Positions 8,268 through 17,222 of a DNA stretch of 64,000 bases are shown here, in pieces. The notes under the pieces are model-generated. The model saw only the letters and a program-made list of their open reading frames with translations, did not search any database and had not been told where the DNA came from. Each line of letters starts with the position of its first letter. Within the stretch, counting starts at the first letter, position 1. The translations under genes were made by a program, and so were the position numbers. The DNA comes from Synechococcus sp. MEDNS5 (GTDB lineage: Bacteria; Cyanobacteriota; Cyanobacteriia; PCC-6307; Cyanobiaceae), in assembly GCF_014279875.1 (NCBI RefSeq), contig NZ_CP047952.1, forward strand, positions 2,356,001 to 2,420,000, in the 5' to 3' direction.

Positions 8268-9563
8268 ATGGATTTTCAGCAGAGCCTGATCGCCACGGTT
8301 CACGACTACAGCCTGGGCAATCTCAACGCCATTGCCTTTAACAAGGAGCTCCAGCAGAGACCAACCGCTCTGCTGATCCCCTGTCTGATGGAGGAATTCA
8401 GCAGACCCGCTCTGCGCCTGATTCGCGACACGCTGTCCTCGCTCACGGGACTGTCCAATCTGGTGATCGCCCTGTCAGCGGACAGCGCAGCCGATGTCAA
8501 AGCTGCAGAGGCGTTCTTCGCGGGCATGCCATTCCCCGTGCATGTGCACTGGACAAACGGTCCGGCTGTGAGCGACATCCTCCCGTCGATGGAGCAGCAC
8601 GGACTCGATCTCACAGGCCCTCCCGGCAAGGGCTGGGCGGTTTGGCAAGGCCTGGGGGTTGCCTGTCAGCACGCGGAAGTGATCGGCCTGTTCGACGCCG
8701 ACATCCGCACCTTCGGTTCGGGCTATCCGGAACGGATGCTCAGACCCCTACTCGACCCATCCCACGGGATGGCCTACGTGAAAGCGTTCTACAGCCGGCT
8801 TTCACTGGAAACCCAAGCCCTTCAAGGCCGAGCCACCAGGTTGTTTGTTGGTCCGTTGCTGACGAGCCTGGAGCAGATCTTCGGACCACTGCCCTACCTG
8901 CGTTATCTACAGACCTTTCGCTATCCATTGGCAGGGGAGTTCGCCTTTACAAGGGATCTCGCGATGAATCTGCGCATCCCGTCGGACTGGGGCCTGGAAA
9001 TGGGCTTGCTCTCAGAGGTGTATCGGCACGTCGCACCCAGCCGCATCGCCCAGGTGGACCTGGGTCTGTTCGATCACAAGCACAAGAGCCTGGGCCAACG
9101 GCCGAACGAGGGACTGCAGCGCATGGCCAGCGAAATCTTCTGCACGGTGTTGCGCAGCCTGATGGAGCACGAGGGATGCGTGGTGTCCATGGATCAGCTG
9201 CCGACCTTGGAGGTGCTGTACCGGCGGGTTGGCGAAGATCGGGTGCGTCAGTTCGGACTCGACTCAGCGATCAATCGGTTGCCCTACGACCGACATGGAG
9301 AAGAACTGGCGGTCCATCGCTTCTCCGAACTCCTGAGGCCAGGCCTCACGTCTTTGATGGCATCGCCGATCGCCCATCAACTGCCGAGCTGGTCGAGGTT
9401 GCAGAGTTGCAACCCGTCCTTTGCCTCCGACCTCGCCCTGGCGGGACGTGCCGACCGAGCGCCCACCTTGCGCAGTCAGGGAGCAAGGCGTCCACGTCGG
9501 CCCAATTGCCCCACCGTGACACCCCCCGCTGAACGCCGCTCAGCCACCAGCACTGCGGCCTGA
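8268..9563 (+). CDS. gpgS: glucosyl-3-phosphoglycerate synthase
   Basis: GpgS transfers glucose from an NDP-glucose donor to 3-phosphoglycerate, the first step to glucosylglycerate. The product resembles the GT81 family: ALLIPCLMEEF near the N-terminus, KGWAVWQGLGVA, and the metal-binding DXD-type FDADIRTF. Later blocks are PLAGEFAFTRDLAMNLRIPSDWGLEMGLL and the metal/acceptor region LFDHKHKSLG. The ATG at 8268 (MDFQQSL) was preferred; an in-frame ATG at 8226 would add 14 residues that do not look like family sequence. The last roughly 50 residues, after PSWSRLQSC, are Arg/Pro/Ala-rich and look like an added tail. Confidence 0.9.
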   Translation: MDFQQSLIATVHDYSLGNLNAIAFNKELQQRPTALLIPCLMEEFSRPALRLIRDTLSSLTGLSNLVIALSADSAADVKAAEAFFAGMPFPVHVHWTNGPAVSDILPSMEQHGLDLTGPPGKGWAVWQGLGVACQHAEVIGLFDADIRTFGSGYPERMLRPLLDPSHGMAYVKAFYSRLSLETQALQGRATRLFVGPLLTSLEQIFGPLPYLRYLQTFRYPLAGEFAFTRDLAMNLRIPSDWGLEMGLLSEVYRHVAPSRIAQVDLGLFDHKHKSLGQRPNEGLQRMASEIFCTVLRSLMEHEGCVVSMDQLPTLEVLYRRVGEDRVRQFGLDSAINRLPYDRHGEELAVHRFSELLRPGLTSLMASPIAHQLPSWSRLQSCNPSFASDLALAGRADRAPTLRSQGARRPRRPNCPTVTPPAERRSATSTAA

Positions 9564-9681
9564 GCGCAAGCACAAGCATGAGTCATGAAGAAAAGCTAAA
9601 GCAATTGATTTTCGGTCGCCAAACCAACACTTTTTTCAACTCAAAAACACGACATTGAAAGACTGATTTTTTTTGAAACTC

Positions 9682-9939
9682 ATGATCGAGTGCTTGTACA
9701 GCAACGACACCGACCGGATGGTGATTCTGAAGTGCATTGGTGAAGGGCATTTCTATCGAGAAAAGGTTGTCATGCCTCAGGAGTTGTTCTGGTTTGAGGC
9801 ACCTCTCAGCAGCAGACTGGAGATCTGGCAGATGTCACCTCAAGGACAGATGCTCCAAGTGCGCGCTGATGTATCCGATTATGCATTAAACGAAAAATCA
9901 GCCGAGGAGTCTCCTACAGCGTCTCTATGGGCATGTTGA
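9682..9939 (+). CDS. DUF1830 family protein
   Basis: This 85-aa protein has the cyanobacterial DUF1830 pattern: an N-terminal YSNDTDRMVILKCIGEG, then FYREKVVMPQELFWFEAP and LEIWQM. The function of the family is unknown. It has no signal peptide and no membrane segment. The ATG at 9682 was preferred over a TTG at 9673. It lies in an AT-rich stretch between the glucosylglycerate locus and a minus-strand nitrogen block, with no evident operon partner. Confidence 0.8.
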   Translation: MIECLYSNDTDRMVILKCIGEGHFYREKVVMPQELFWFEAPLSSRLEIWQMSPQGQMLQVRADVSDYALNEKSAEESPTASLWAC

Positions 9940-10258
9940 ACGATCGAATGAGATTGGATCAAACACTGAGAAATTGATCGACCACCGACTGACTTAATTC
10001 ACTGGTTAGACCACGGGCCACAATTCCTCCACGCTGCATTGCGTAATGCCGGTTTCAGAAGCGATACATCGCGCTGTCGCTTCATTGAGGAATGACTTCC
10101 CTCCCTTGAGGCACAGACCCCAGTCCCGCGCGTAAAAACTCTGGCAATGAACCTAGAGAGTAGTTTTTGCAACTTTGTGCATGCATCAGCTTGCCTACGA
10201 AGCAGATATTGCTGGCATCGCCCTGAGTTGGACAAAATTCATTCACAATGAATACTGC
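9940..10258. other. 319-bp non-coding gap
   Basis: No convincing gene was seen here. The minus-strand frame at 9999-10235 has no recognisable family and an odd composition. Bases 10134-10168 can fold into an imperfect AT-rich hairpin (AAAAACTCT with AGAGT...TTTT) that may act as a terminator. No tRNA-like structure was recognised. Confidence 0.4.
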
Positions 10259-10933
10259 TTAGGCAACGAGACGGTTTAATTGCGGCAATTCTGCAAACGA
10301 ATCACGCCATTGTTGAGCCCAGAGTTCTTGGCTTCGTTCGTACACGTTCATCAGTTCGGCAACTGCCGAATCCCGAAAATCCACCCTCAGATCTAATAAT
10401 GGAAACGCTGCTTCTCCACTAATTTGCAGCGCAGCTGAAGTTGAATACGGAGAACGAGCATCACCTCCGGCAGCTTCACCTGCCATCAGTGCCGTCATCA
10501 AACGGCGACCCAACTTCCAGCATGGATCGCTTGCCAGAAAAGCCTGTTCCATGGATGTGAGAACCGTCTCGCCCACCAGATAGTTGCCAGCCACAGAAAG
10601 ATTCATTCGATGGCGATGCCCAGCCCAGAGTCCACAGTCCCCCCCCGTCCAGACAGCGGTTCGACCTTGTGCATCAATCAGGTGAAACTGGCGGCGTTCA
10701 CGGAGTGGATCATCTGCAAGCAAGCTGGCCAGCACCACATCTGCATCAGCACTCTGTTCGAGCCGTTCCAGGCCACAGATTCCTAGATATGGATTGGTGT
10801 GGGCTTGTGTCGCAACTGCACCCACTCCAGAGCGAATGTGGGGAACCGTGGAGCCCACTGCGAGATGACAGGTGGCAACGGCAACACCGAAACGACCATT
10901 GCTGGGATCACGAGCAACGATCGAGAACGTCAT
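10259..10933 (-). CDS. DUF1028 protein, predicted Ntn-hydrolase fold
   Basis: This 224-aa protein begins MTFSIVARDPSNGRFGVAVA and contains VPHIRSGVGAVATQAHTNP and GNYLVGETVL, the standard landmarks of DUF1028. The family adopts an N-terminal-nucleophile amidohydrolase-like fold, and Thr2 would be exposed after Met removal. The biochemical role is not established. It overlaps the upstream N-carbamoyl amino acid hydrolase by 4 bp and is last in a minus-strand block that also contains an amidotransferase and a carbamoyltransferase. An amide- or ureido-bond hydrolysis role is therefore plausible but unproven. Confidence 0.85.
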   Translation of the reverse strand: MTFSIVARDPSNGRFGVAVATCHLAVGSTVPHIRSGVGAVATQAHTNPYLGICGLERLEQSADADVVLASLLADDPLRERRQFHLIDAQGRTAVWTGGDCGLWAGHRHRMNLSVAGNYLVGETVLTSMEQAFLASDPCWKLGRRLMTALMAGEAAGGDARSPYSTSAALQISGEAAFPLLDLRVDFRDSAVAELMNVYERSQELWAQQWRDSFAELPQLNRLVA

Positions 10934-12219
10934 GAGAGCACACGATCCAATTGTTCAAGGGTGTGCAAGAGAACAGCGGTTCCTGAAAGACACTGACTGT
11001 CACTGGTGAACTCAGCTGCTGAATGGCTCAAACCTTCGCGGCTGGGCACAAAGATCATTCCCATGGGCCAACGCCGCCCTATCTCTTGGGCGTCATGGCT
11101 GGCACGGCTCGGCAGCCGACTCATACTCAACCCCAAATCTTCAGCCACTGTTTCAATCGTGGCCATCACCAGCGCGTCAGCGGGTGTAGGCGACACCTGA
11201 AACTGCGGCTCCAACCGGATTGCACAGCCGGTTGCCAAGCCGATGGATTCCAACTCCTCCTGCAGGCAGGACACCAATTGGTCCAGAACAGTGGAATCCA
11301 GATCACGAATGTCCACCGTCATCGACACGGAGCCTGGAACGACGTTGGCGGCATTGGGCCAAACCTCCAGACGCCCCACCGTCGCCACCGGATCACCGGG
11401 ATGACACCGAGCCATCTCCTCCACCGCCAGCACAATCCGGGAAGCAGCGGCGAGGGCATCATGACGGAGCCCCATCGGCGTTGTGCCGGCATGGTTGGCC
11501 TGACCCTTCACATGAATGCTGAAACGTCTCTGCCCGACGATGCCCTCAACAATGCCAATGGCATCGCGCCGCTGCTCGAGCACAGCACCTTGCTCAACAT
11601 GCAGTTCAAGAAAAGCTGCAACGGCTGAATCAGGTCGTGCCGCCGAGGGCAGGGATGACCAGTGACCACCGATTCGTTCCAGGTTGATGTCAATCGGGTC
11701 CCCGTTGCTTGTGGTGTAAGCCGAGGGGTCCATCGATGCCGTTCCAGCCATGCCCTTACAGCCGACCATGGTCGACTCTTCATCAGCGAAAGCCACGACC
11801 TCGAGGGGGTGTCGTAGACGCCGCCCCACATCGCTCAGGGCACGGACGCATTCCAGGCCCGCCAAGACGCCTAGAACACCATCAAAACGACCACCTGTTG
11901 GCACCGTGTCCAAGTGCGAACCCGTCATCAGCACCGGCAACGACGGGTCCTGCCCCTCGAGCCGGCCAATCAAATTGCCAGCGGCATCCACACGCACCTG
12001 CATGCCGGCCTCTTGCATCCAGCACGCGAGCTGGTCTCGGCCTTGAACGTCCGCCGGACTAAACCCGCGGCGGCAAACGCTTCCATCTCCTTGAAGGCCG
12101 ATGGCCGCCATGGACTCGAGCGAATCGATCAACCTGTCCCGCCGAGGCAGAGCTCCTAACCACTCCCGATCAGCATCAGCTGGAGCGATTTGTGAGCGAT
12201 GAATCAGCAGCTCGGGCAA
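10930..12219 (-). CDS. M20-family N-carbamoyl-L-amino acid hydrolase / allantoate amidohydrolase-like
   Basis: This 429-aa dinuclear-metal amidohydrolase belongs to the hydantoinase/carbamoylase branch of peptidase family M20. Metal-ligand motifs are SHLDTVPTGGRFDG (His102, Asp113), FADEEST, LELHVEQG, and a C-terminal GLSHSAAEF. The dimerisation/lid segment GQANHAGTTPMGLRHDAL is characteristic of this branch. Enzymes of the group cleave the carbamoyl group from N-carbamoyl amino acids, beta-ureidopropionate, allantoate or ureidoglycolate; sequence alone does not say which. It is translationally coupled to the DUF1028 gene and lies downstream of an AsnB-type gene and a carbamoyltransferase, which favours a carbamoylated amino-acid derivative. 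Confidence 0.87.
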   Translation of the reverse strand: MPELLIHRSQIAPADADREWLGALPRRDRLIDSLESMAAIGLQGDGSVCRRGFSPADVQGRDQLACWMQEAGMQVRVDAAGNLIGRLEGQDPSLPVLMTGSHLDTVPTGGRFDGVLGVLAGLECVRALSDVGRRLRHPLEVVAFADEESTMVGCKGMAGTASMDPSAYTTSNGDPIDINLERIGGHWSSLPSAARPDSAVAAFLELHVEQGAVLEQRRDAIGIVEGIVGQRRFSIHVKGQANHAGTTPMGLRHDALAAASRIVLAVEEMARCHPGDPVATVGRLEVWPNAANVVPGSVSMTVDIRDLDSTVLDQLVSCLQEELESIGLATGCAIRLEPQFQVSPTPADALVMATIETVAEDLGLSMSRLPSRASHDAQEIGRRWPMGMIFVPSREGLSHSAAEFTSDSQCLSGTAVLLHTLEQLDRVLS

Positions 12220-12314
12220 GGATCGTGACCTTCAGTTCAAACCAAATGTCACTTTCGCTTTGAAACCCAATTGAACTTGTCGTCAATGCGACGTTTTAAC
12301 GCTCACCAAAGAAA

Positions 12315-14339
12315 TCAAACGGGCATCAGCACCCGCCAACCGAGGTGATCGGCCTGCTCACGAGCTTGGGCTGGCACATCAGCCGCCACAAACATCCGAT
12401 GCAACATCTGCACACCCAAGAGGTGGTTGATCACGGCGTCCATCTGAACCCGCTCGGCGTCTGTGGTGGCAGGGTCGTCGTGGCGCGCAAACAAGGCACG
12501 CACTCCCTGTTTGCTCAACAACCCAGCCGCATCAATCGCCTCATCACTCAGGTAGTCATCAGCTAACTGCTTCATCTGCGCCCACTTCTCAGGCTCCGTG
12601 TGGGCGGGAGGAGCCATGAAGGCAAATTTCTCGCGCTTGTAAAGCACTTCCGGCAGCAAGCCCGCCATCGCCTCACGCAGCACGTATTTCTCGGTTTTGC
12701 CCTTGATCCGCAGCTCCGGAGGCACCTGCACCGCTGCAGCCGCCAGATGATGATCCAGGAAAGCCGGCCGTGCCTCCATGGAATTGGCCATGTCGACGCG
12801 ATCCCCTCCCCAGGTGAGGATCTGGCCTTCCAACATCGTTTTGATCCAGACGTACTGAGCCTTGTCGAGGGCATGGCGACCCTCGAGTTGCTGGGGATTC
12901 AACTGATCGGCAATCGCCTTACCCGGCGAATACTCCGCTAACGCCTGACGGTGCTCGTCAGCAAGCAGATCCGGCACCAGCGGCGCGCAGGCCAGCCAGG
13001 GCTGCAGACAGCTGGGGGTGAACCCCACCACGGCATCAAGGTAGGGATCATCCACCTGATCAGCCGCCAGCATCGCTCCCTGCACCAGGGAATTGTTGGT
13101 CTGAAGCAGAGATTCCCAATCCTGGCGGTCGCTTTGCGGCAGATCATCCAAACCATGGAGGAACATGTCGCGCCGGAAGGCGGGATAGCCACCGAACAGC
13201 TCGTCTGAGCCTTCCCCGGTCATCACGACCTTGTAATCAACGTTGTTGACGTGGCGACTCATCAGATATTTGGCCACAGCCAGGGTGTTGTAGATCGTGC
13301 GCTCGGTGTGCCAGAGCGTCTGTTCCATGTGGCCGTACAACTCACGACCGGACAGACGCATCACGTCCTGTTCAGCACCAGTGGCCTCCGCCATCTCGGC
13401 AGCAATGGGTGTTTCGTCGTAGCGGACATCATCAAATCCGATCGTGAAGGCCTTGACGGGACCCTGACTCACCGCCGATGCCAGACCGAGGATCGAACAA
13501 CTGTCGATGCCGCCGGAGAGATAACAACCAACCGGCACATCCGCCACCATCCGCATCTCCACGGCTTCCAGCAGAGCAGCCCGCACATTGGCAATGTGAT
13601 CGGCCTCGGTGAGGGTGCTGTCCCGCTGATCCAAACGGGGAAAATCAACATCCCAATAGGTGGACTCCGACACCTCAAGCCGGTCACCCCTGCGTTGCAC
13701 CTTCAGCACATGCCCGGGCTGAACCTGGTGCACCCCGGCAAAGGCGGTCGTTCCAGGAACCATGGTCTGCATCAACTGATGAAACAGACCCTCCGAGGTG
13801 AAACGTCGCTCCACAGCCGGATGGGCAAACAGCACCTTCAACTCGGAGCCGAACACCACTCCCTCCGGCGTCATCGTCCAGTACTGGGGCTTGATGCCAA
13901 AGCGATCCCTCACCAGATACAGACAGTCGTCCACGGCATCAAACAAGGCGAAGGCGAATTCCCCCCGCAGCAAGGGCAACGTGGACTCGAGACCTTGCCG
14001 CTGATACAGGCGCAACAAGATCTCGGAATCACTCTTGGTGCGGAAGCGCGCCCCCTGGGCCGTGAGGTCAGCCCGGATGCGCTGGAAGTCGTAGAACTCG
14101 CCGTTGTGCGCCATCAGCACCTGGCGGTCGTCGCTGAGGAAGGGCTGCCTCGCCCGCGATTCGTTCAGATCAATGATCGACAAGCGGGCATGACAGAAGC
14201 CGACACCAGCAGCGTCGATGCATTCCACACCGAAACCATCCGGACCCCGATGGGACTGAATGGCCGCCATGTTCACCAACAACTGACGATCCAACGTCTG
14301 ACGACGATCCGCCAGAAAGACACCTCCGATTCCGCACAT
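12315..14339 (-). CDS. asparagine synthetase (glutamine-hydrolysing) family amidotransferase
   Basis: This 674-aa protein has both halves of the AsnB family. The N-terminal class II glutaminase starts MCGIGGVF (Cys2 nucleophile after Met removal), with SHRGPDG and AHNGEFYDF. The C-terminal ATP-pyrophosphatase domain has the PP-loop SGGIDS at 275-280 and TGEGSDELFGGYPAFRR. Standard AsnB makes asparagine from aspartate and glutamine. Relatives such as AsnO amidate other carboxylates, for example in N-acetylglutaminylglutamine amide synthesis. It lies 9 bp downstream of a carbamoyltransferase gene on the same strand, so a specialised amide-forming role is as likely as plain asparagine synthesis. 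Confidence 0.9.
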   Translation of the reverse strand: MCGIGGVFLADRRQTLDRQLLVNMAAIQSHRGPDGFGVECIDAAGVGFCHARLSIIDLNESRARQPFLSDDRQVLMAHNGEFYDFQRIRADLTAQGARFRTKSDSEILLRLYQRQGLESTLPLLRGEFAFALFDAVDDCLYLVRDRFGIKPQYWTMTPEGVVFGSELKVLFAHPAVERRFTSEGLFHQLMQTMVPGTTAFAGVHQVQPGHVLKVQRRGDRLEVSESTYWDVDFPRLDQRDSTLTEADHIANVRAALLEAVEMRMVADVPVGCYLSGGIDSCSILGLASAVSQGPVKAFTIGFDDVRYDETPIAAEMAEATGAEQDVMRLSGRELYGHMEQTLWHTERTIYNTLAVAKYLMSRHVNNVDYKVVMTGEGSDELFGGYPAFRRDMFLHGLDDLPQSDRQDWESLLQTNNSLVQGAMLAADQVDDPYLDAVVGFTPSCLQPWLACAPLVPDLLADEHRQALAEYSPGKAIADQLNPQQLEGRHALDKAQYVWIKTMLEGQILTWGGDRVDMANSMEARPAFLDHHLAAAAVQVPPELRIKGKTEKYVLREAMAGLLPEVLYKREKFAFMAPPAHTEPEKWAQMKQLADDYLSDEAIDAAGLLSKQGVRALFARHDDPATTDAERVQMDAVINHLLGVQMLHRMFVAADVPAQAREQADHLGWRVLMPV

Positions 14340-14348
14340 CAGTTCGCC

Positions 14349-15464
14349 TCAGATCACATCCATCACCCGCTCGGCACGGTTCACCATGCAGGTGAGCAAT
14401 GCCATGCGCAGAAACACCGCCCCACGCGCCTGGCTGAAGTACCAGTTGTGCGGCGTGTCATCCAAACAGGTGCTCAGCTCGGGGCCTCGGGCCAAGGGGT
14501 GCAGCACGATCGCCTCCGGCTTGAACGGCAGATCCCGCGTGAGACGAAATCCACCGCCGTGCACTTCATAGCTGTCGCCAACCCAGGCGATCGCATTGAT
14601 GTAAACGACATCGAGATCGGGAATCTCAGCAGCCAGATCTGAACTGCAGCGGATGGACATCCCGCTCGCTTCCAGTTCCTCCAGCTGGCCCGAATCAAAC
14701 AAAGGCGCTTCCGACTCCACCCCGGCCGCATGAATCACCACCACCTCTTCAAGGATCTGAGGGAATTTGCTGAGGATCCGCAGCAATGAACGCACAGTGC
14801 GCATCCGCGACGGCAAACCGATCACCCCGATGCGGATCCGGTCCTTGGGTGACACCTCCGTCTTGGCGAGGCTCGGACGCCACTTGAAAATCGTGTAGAG
14901 ATCCGCCATTGCCTGGGTCGGATGCTCATCAATGCCATTGCCGGCATTGATAATCGGAATCCGCAGGGTGGATGTCATGGCGTAAACGGCCTCTGGGTTG
15001 CTGTCGCGCAGCACCACACAGTCGCCGTAGTTGTTGAACATATGCGCAATATCCTCCAACGACTCACCTTTGGCGATGCCTGTGGTGCTGCGATCGGTGA
15101 TGTTGATTGAATCACCGCCGAGGCGATGCCAGGCGCTATCGAAAGAGAGACGCGTCCGCGTGCTGGGCTCGTAGAAAGCGTTGATCAGGATCTTGCCGGT
15201 GAGCGGAGTGTTGTGCCGGCAGTAACGGTCCGGATTGCTCTCGAATTTGGCAGCCAATCGGAACAACTGGAGCAGGGTTTCGGAGCGAAACGCCTGAATC
15301 GAAACCACATGCTGGTCGACAAGATCCAACAACGGCTCGCCATCTTCTGTGATGGAGGCCAGAAGCTCTTGAGGCTGGTTTTGGCCGAACACGTCGGGAC
15401 CCATTGGTTGGAATCGAAGTGGCGCCGATGCCTCCTCGACCACGGCTATGTGGGGTTGTGCCAT
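14349..15464 (-). CDS. aspartate/ornithine carbamoyltransferase-superfamily protein of altered specificity
   Basis: This 371-aa protein shows the carbamoyl-phosphate half of ATCase intact: STRTR at 101-105, an 80s-loop-like KGESLED with Lys132, HPTQ at 181-184 and HPLAR at 322-326. It also has a C-terminal DDTPHNWYFSQARGAVFLRMALL typical of ATCase. The amino-acid-binding 240s loop is not that of ATCase: the expected RVQxER is replaced by AIAWVGDSYEVHGGGF at about 291-306, and the SMG motif of ornithine transcarbamylases is absent as well. There is an N-terminal extension of roughly 50 residues. It is therefore probably not housekeeping PyrB, and its acceptor is likely an unusual amine. It pairs with the AsnB-type gene downstream. 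Confidence 0.85.
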   Translation of the reverse strand: MAQPHIAVVEEASAPLRFQPMGPDVFGQNQPQELLASITEDGEPLLDLVDQHVVSIQAFRSETLLQLFRLAAKFESNPDRYCRHNTPLTGKILINAFYEPSTRTRLSFDSAWHRLGGDSINITDRSTTGIAKGESLEDIAHMFNNYGDCVVLRDSNPEAVYAMTSTLRIPIINAGNGIDEHPTQAMADLYTIFKWRPSLAKTEVSPKDRIRIGVIGLPSRMRTVRSLLRILSKFPQILEEVVVIHAAGVESEAPLFDSGQLEELEASGMSIRCSSDLAAEIPDLDVVYINAIAWVGDSYEVHGGGFRLTRDLPFKPEAIVLHPLARGPELSTCLDDTPHNWYFSQARGAVFLRMALLTCMVNRAERVMDVI

Positions 15465-15640
15465 AAGTCATTGCATCAACACCCGACTTGCCAGATCGCG
15501 TGGTGTGCTGTGAATCACATCATCCCTCATTAACAACGGACGCCAACTGCCGCCCCACCACAGCACAAGTTCTTTAGATAATTCTCCAAAAAATGGTTTG
15601 GATCAATACAAAAGTGGGTCGATATGTTCGGCACGAACAC
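15465..15640. other. 176-bp gap, probable promoter region of the carbamoyltransferase operon
   Basis: This stretch separates the carbamoyltransferase start from the symporter/microprotein genes on the same strand. It is AT-richer than its surroundings in bases 15570-15620. No perfect GTA-N8-TAC or other recognised operator was found, and no small gene is apparent. Confidence 0.3.
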
Positions 15641-15787
15641 TTACCAGACGCGACCACCTCTCCACTCAATCCACCAGATCAACAGCAACGTAAGAACAGA
15701 ACCAACGAGCGCCACCTGGCTTCCCACCAGAACCACACGGAACCAGTGTTGATCCACCAAAACCGTAAGCAGCAACGACATAACCAT
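15641..15787 (-). CDS. 48-aa single-membrane-span microprotein downstream of the symporter
   Basis: Starting at the ATG at 15787, four bases after the symporter stop, the frame encodes 48 aa with one strong hydrophobic helix (about residues 15-40), a terminal WWIEWRGGRVW and no other motif. Position, strand and tight spacing suggest co-expression with the symporter, possibly as an accessory subunit. No family was recognised. The frame could be extended upstream to 15823, but that would run into the symporter gene. The coding call rests on composition and spacing only. Confidence 0.5.
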   Translation of the reverse strand: MVMSLLLTVLVDQHWFRVVLVGSQVALVGSVLTLLLIWWIEWRGGRVW

Positions 15788-15791
15788 GGCC

Positions 15792-17222
15792 TTACCCCTC
15801 CTCCTGCAGGCAATGGAAATCAAACCGTTCCGGCTGGCAACGACTACCCACCACCATCACGACGGCAGAGACAGCCGCGGAGAACACGGCCGCGCAATAA
15901 GGAGCAATCAAAACGTAGGCCGTCAGACCAACGACACTGCCGGCCAGCATGGCCACGATCGCCGCAGCCCGACTTGCAGATGACCAGTAAAGACCGCAGG
16001 CCACAGGCCAGACCGTTGAGGCCACCAGCGAACCAGTGAAGAACAACACCGTCGCCAGAGAGTCCAGCCGCGGCCAGGACAAAGCCAAAGTGACTACGGC
16101 CAGAAGCACCACCATCTGCCGTGCCGCTTGCTTGAGCTGCGCATCGCTCGCCTGAGGACTTAGCAAGCGGAAATAAACGTCTTCAGCCAGCAGATCCGCA
16201 GTGGACGCCAACAGCGAATCCAAGGTGGAGGTCAGTGACGCGAACACCACCACAAACACCAGAGCGGCCCCGCCAGCCCCAAGAAGATTGGCCGCCATCA
16301 CAGGGAACACCATGTTCACTTGCTCCAGCGGCAGATCCCGCGCCAGCGCGACCAGACCAATCGAGCCGGTTACCAGGGGGACACTCATCCAGGCCAGGCC
16401 CCCCAGCACAAACGAGGTCATCACCACGCCGCGGCGGCTGGCGAACACCCGCGACCACCAGATGTTGTTGTGAAACACCTCACCCATTGAGAACAGAGCG
16501 GAATTCCAGGCGATCAACAGACCGGCGGGAAGCAGCAGATCAAGCCGGTCGGGGTGCTCGGCGACCAACCGAGCATGCACCTCGGGCATCGAGAACTGAC
16601 GAAACGCCAGCACCGCCACCACCGCCAGCAACACCATGATCAACAGCGATTGGATGAAATCGGTTCCAATCACCGCCCGCATGCCACCAAACAACGTGTA
16701 AACCGTTGCGACGCCGATCACCACCACCATGCCCACGTGGTAGTCGAACCCGGATAAAGCCTGAAGCAAAAGGCCAGCTCCCATGGCCTGGGTCATCAGA
16801 AAGCCAAGGGTGTACACGGCAGTGATCACCATGAACACCCACCAAGCCAAGCGTCCATAGCGCAGCCGAATAAAATCGCCACTGGTGCGTCCGTTGGGCA
16901 TCAGCTGCTTGATGCGTGATGCCAATGGCGCAAACAGAATCAACCCCAGTCCTGCCAAGGCGTAACTGAACATGCCCCAGAGGCCTGTTCTGTAGCCGAA
17001 TTCCGGGGCCAGAAGGGTGGTGTTGCCCGTCACCCAAGACGCCATCAAAGTGGCTGTGCTCAAGGCCAACCCGATGTTGCGGCCCGCCAGCATGAAATCG
17101 TCGGCATCACCTTTGCCGCGGCGGCCCCAGGCGATCCCTAGCGCAATCCACAACACGGAGAACAGCACCACAAGCGCCCATGCAATCCCTGGTGCCAGAA
17201 AAGGGGCAGCGTCAGCGGACAT
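15792..17222 (-). CDS. sodium:solute symporter (SSS family)
   Basis: This 476-aa protein with about 13 hydrophobic segments has the SSS (LeuT-like) landmarks: GRNIGLALSTATLMASWVTG in the first core helix, ALAGLGLILFAPLASRIK, the GGMRAVIGTDFIQSLLIM loop-helix, and FASLTSTLDSLLASTADLLAEDVY. Family members carry proline, pantothenate, sugars, urea or other small solutes with sodium. The substrate here is unknown; neighbours suggest a nitrogenous compound. The ATG at 17222 overlaps the upstream microprotein by 11 bp. A longer start at 17261 would add residues that belong to that other frame. Confidence 0.88.
   Translation of the reverse strand: MSADAAPFLAPGIAWALVVLFSVLWIALGIAWGRRGKGDADDFMLAGRNIGLALSTATLMASWVTGNTTLLAPEFGYRTGLWGMFSYALAGLGLILFAPLASRIKQLMPNGRTSGDFIRLRYGRLAWWVFMVITAVYTLGFLMTQAMGAGLLLQALSGFDYHVGMVVVIGVATVYTLFGGMRAVIGTDFIQSLLIMVLLAVVAVLAFRQFSMPEVHARLVAEHPDRLDLLLPAGLLIAWNSALFSMGEVFHNNIWWSRVFASRRGVVMTSFVLGGLAWMSVPLVTGSIGLVALARDLPLEQVNMVFPVMAANLLGAGGAALVFVVVFASLTSTLDSLLASTADLLAEDVYFRLLSPQASDAQLKQAARQMVVLLAVVTLALSWPRLDSLATVLFFTGSLVASTVWPVACGLYWSSASRAAAIVAMLAGSVVGLTAYVLIAPYCAAVFSAAVSAVVMVVGSRCQPERFDFHCLQEEG

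Noticed and set aside
9999-10235. 78-codon minus-strand frame in the 9.9-10.3 kb gap
   Set aside because: No start context, no family and irregular composition; the gap is better treated as non-coding.
13251-14642. 463-codon plus-strand frame antisense to the AsnB-type gene
   Set aside because: It runs antisense through a well-supported gene and shows His/Gln-rich shadow composition.
15465-15640. Possible CRP-like site TGTGAATCACA at about 15509
   Set aside because: The two half-sites are separated by 1 bp instead of the 6 bp of the CRP consensus.
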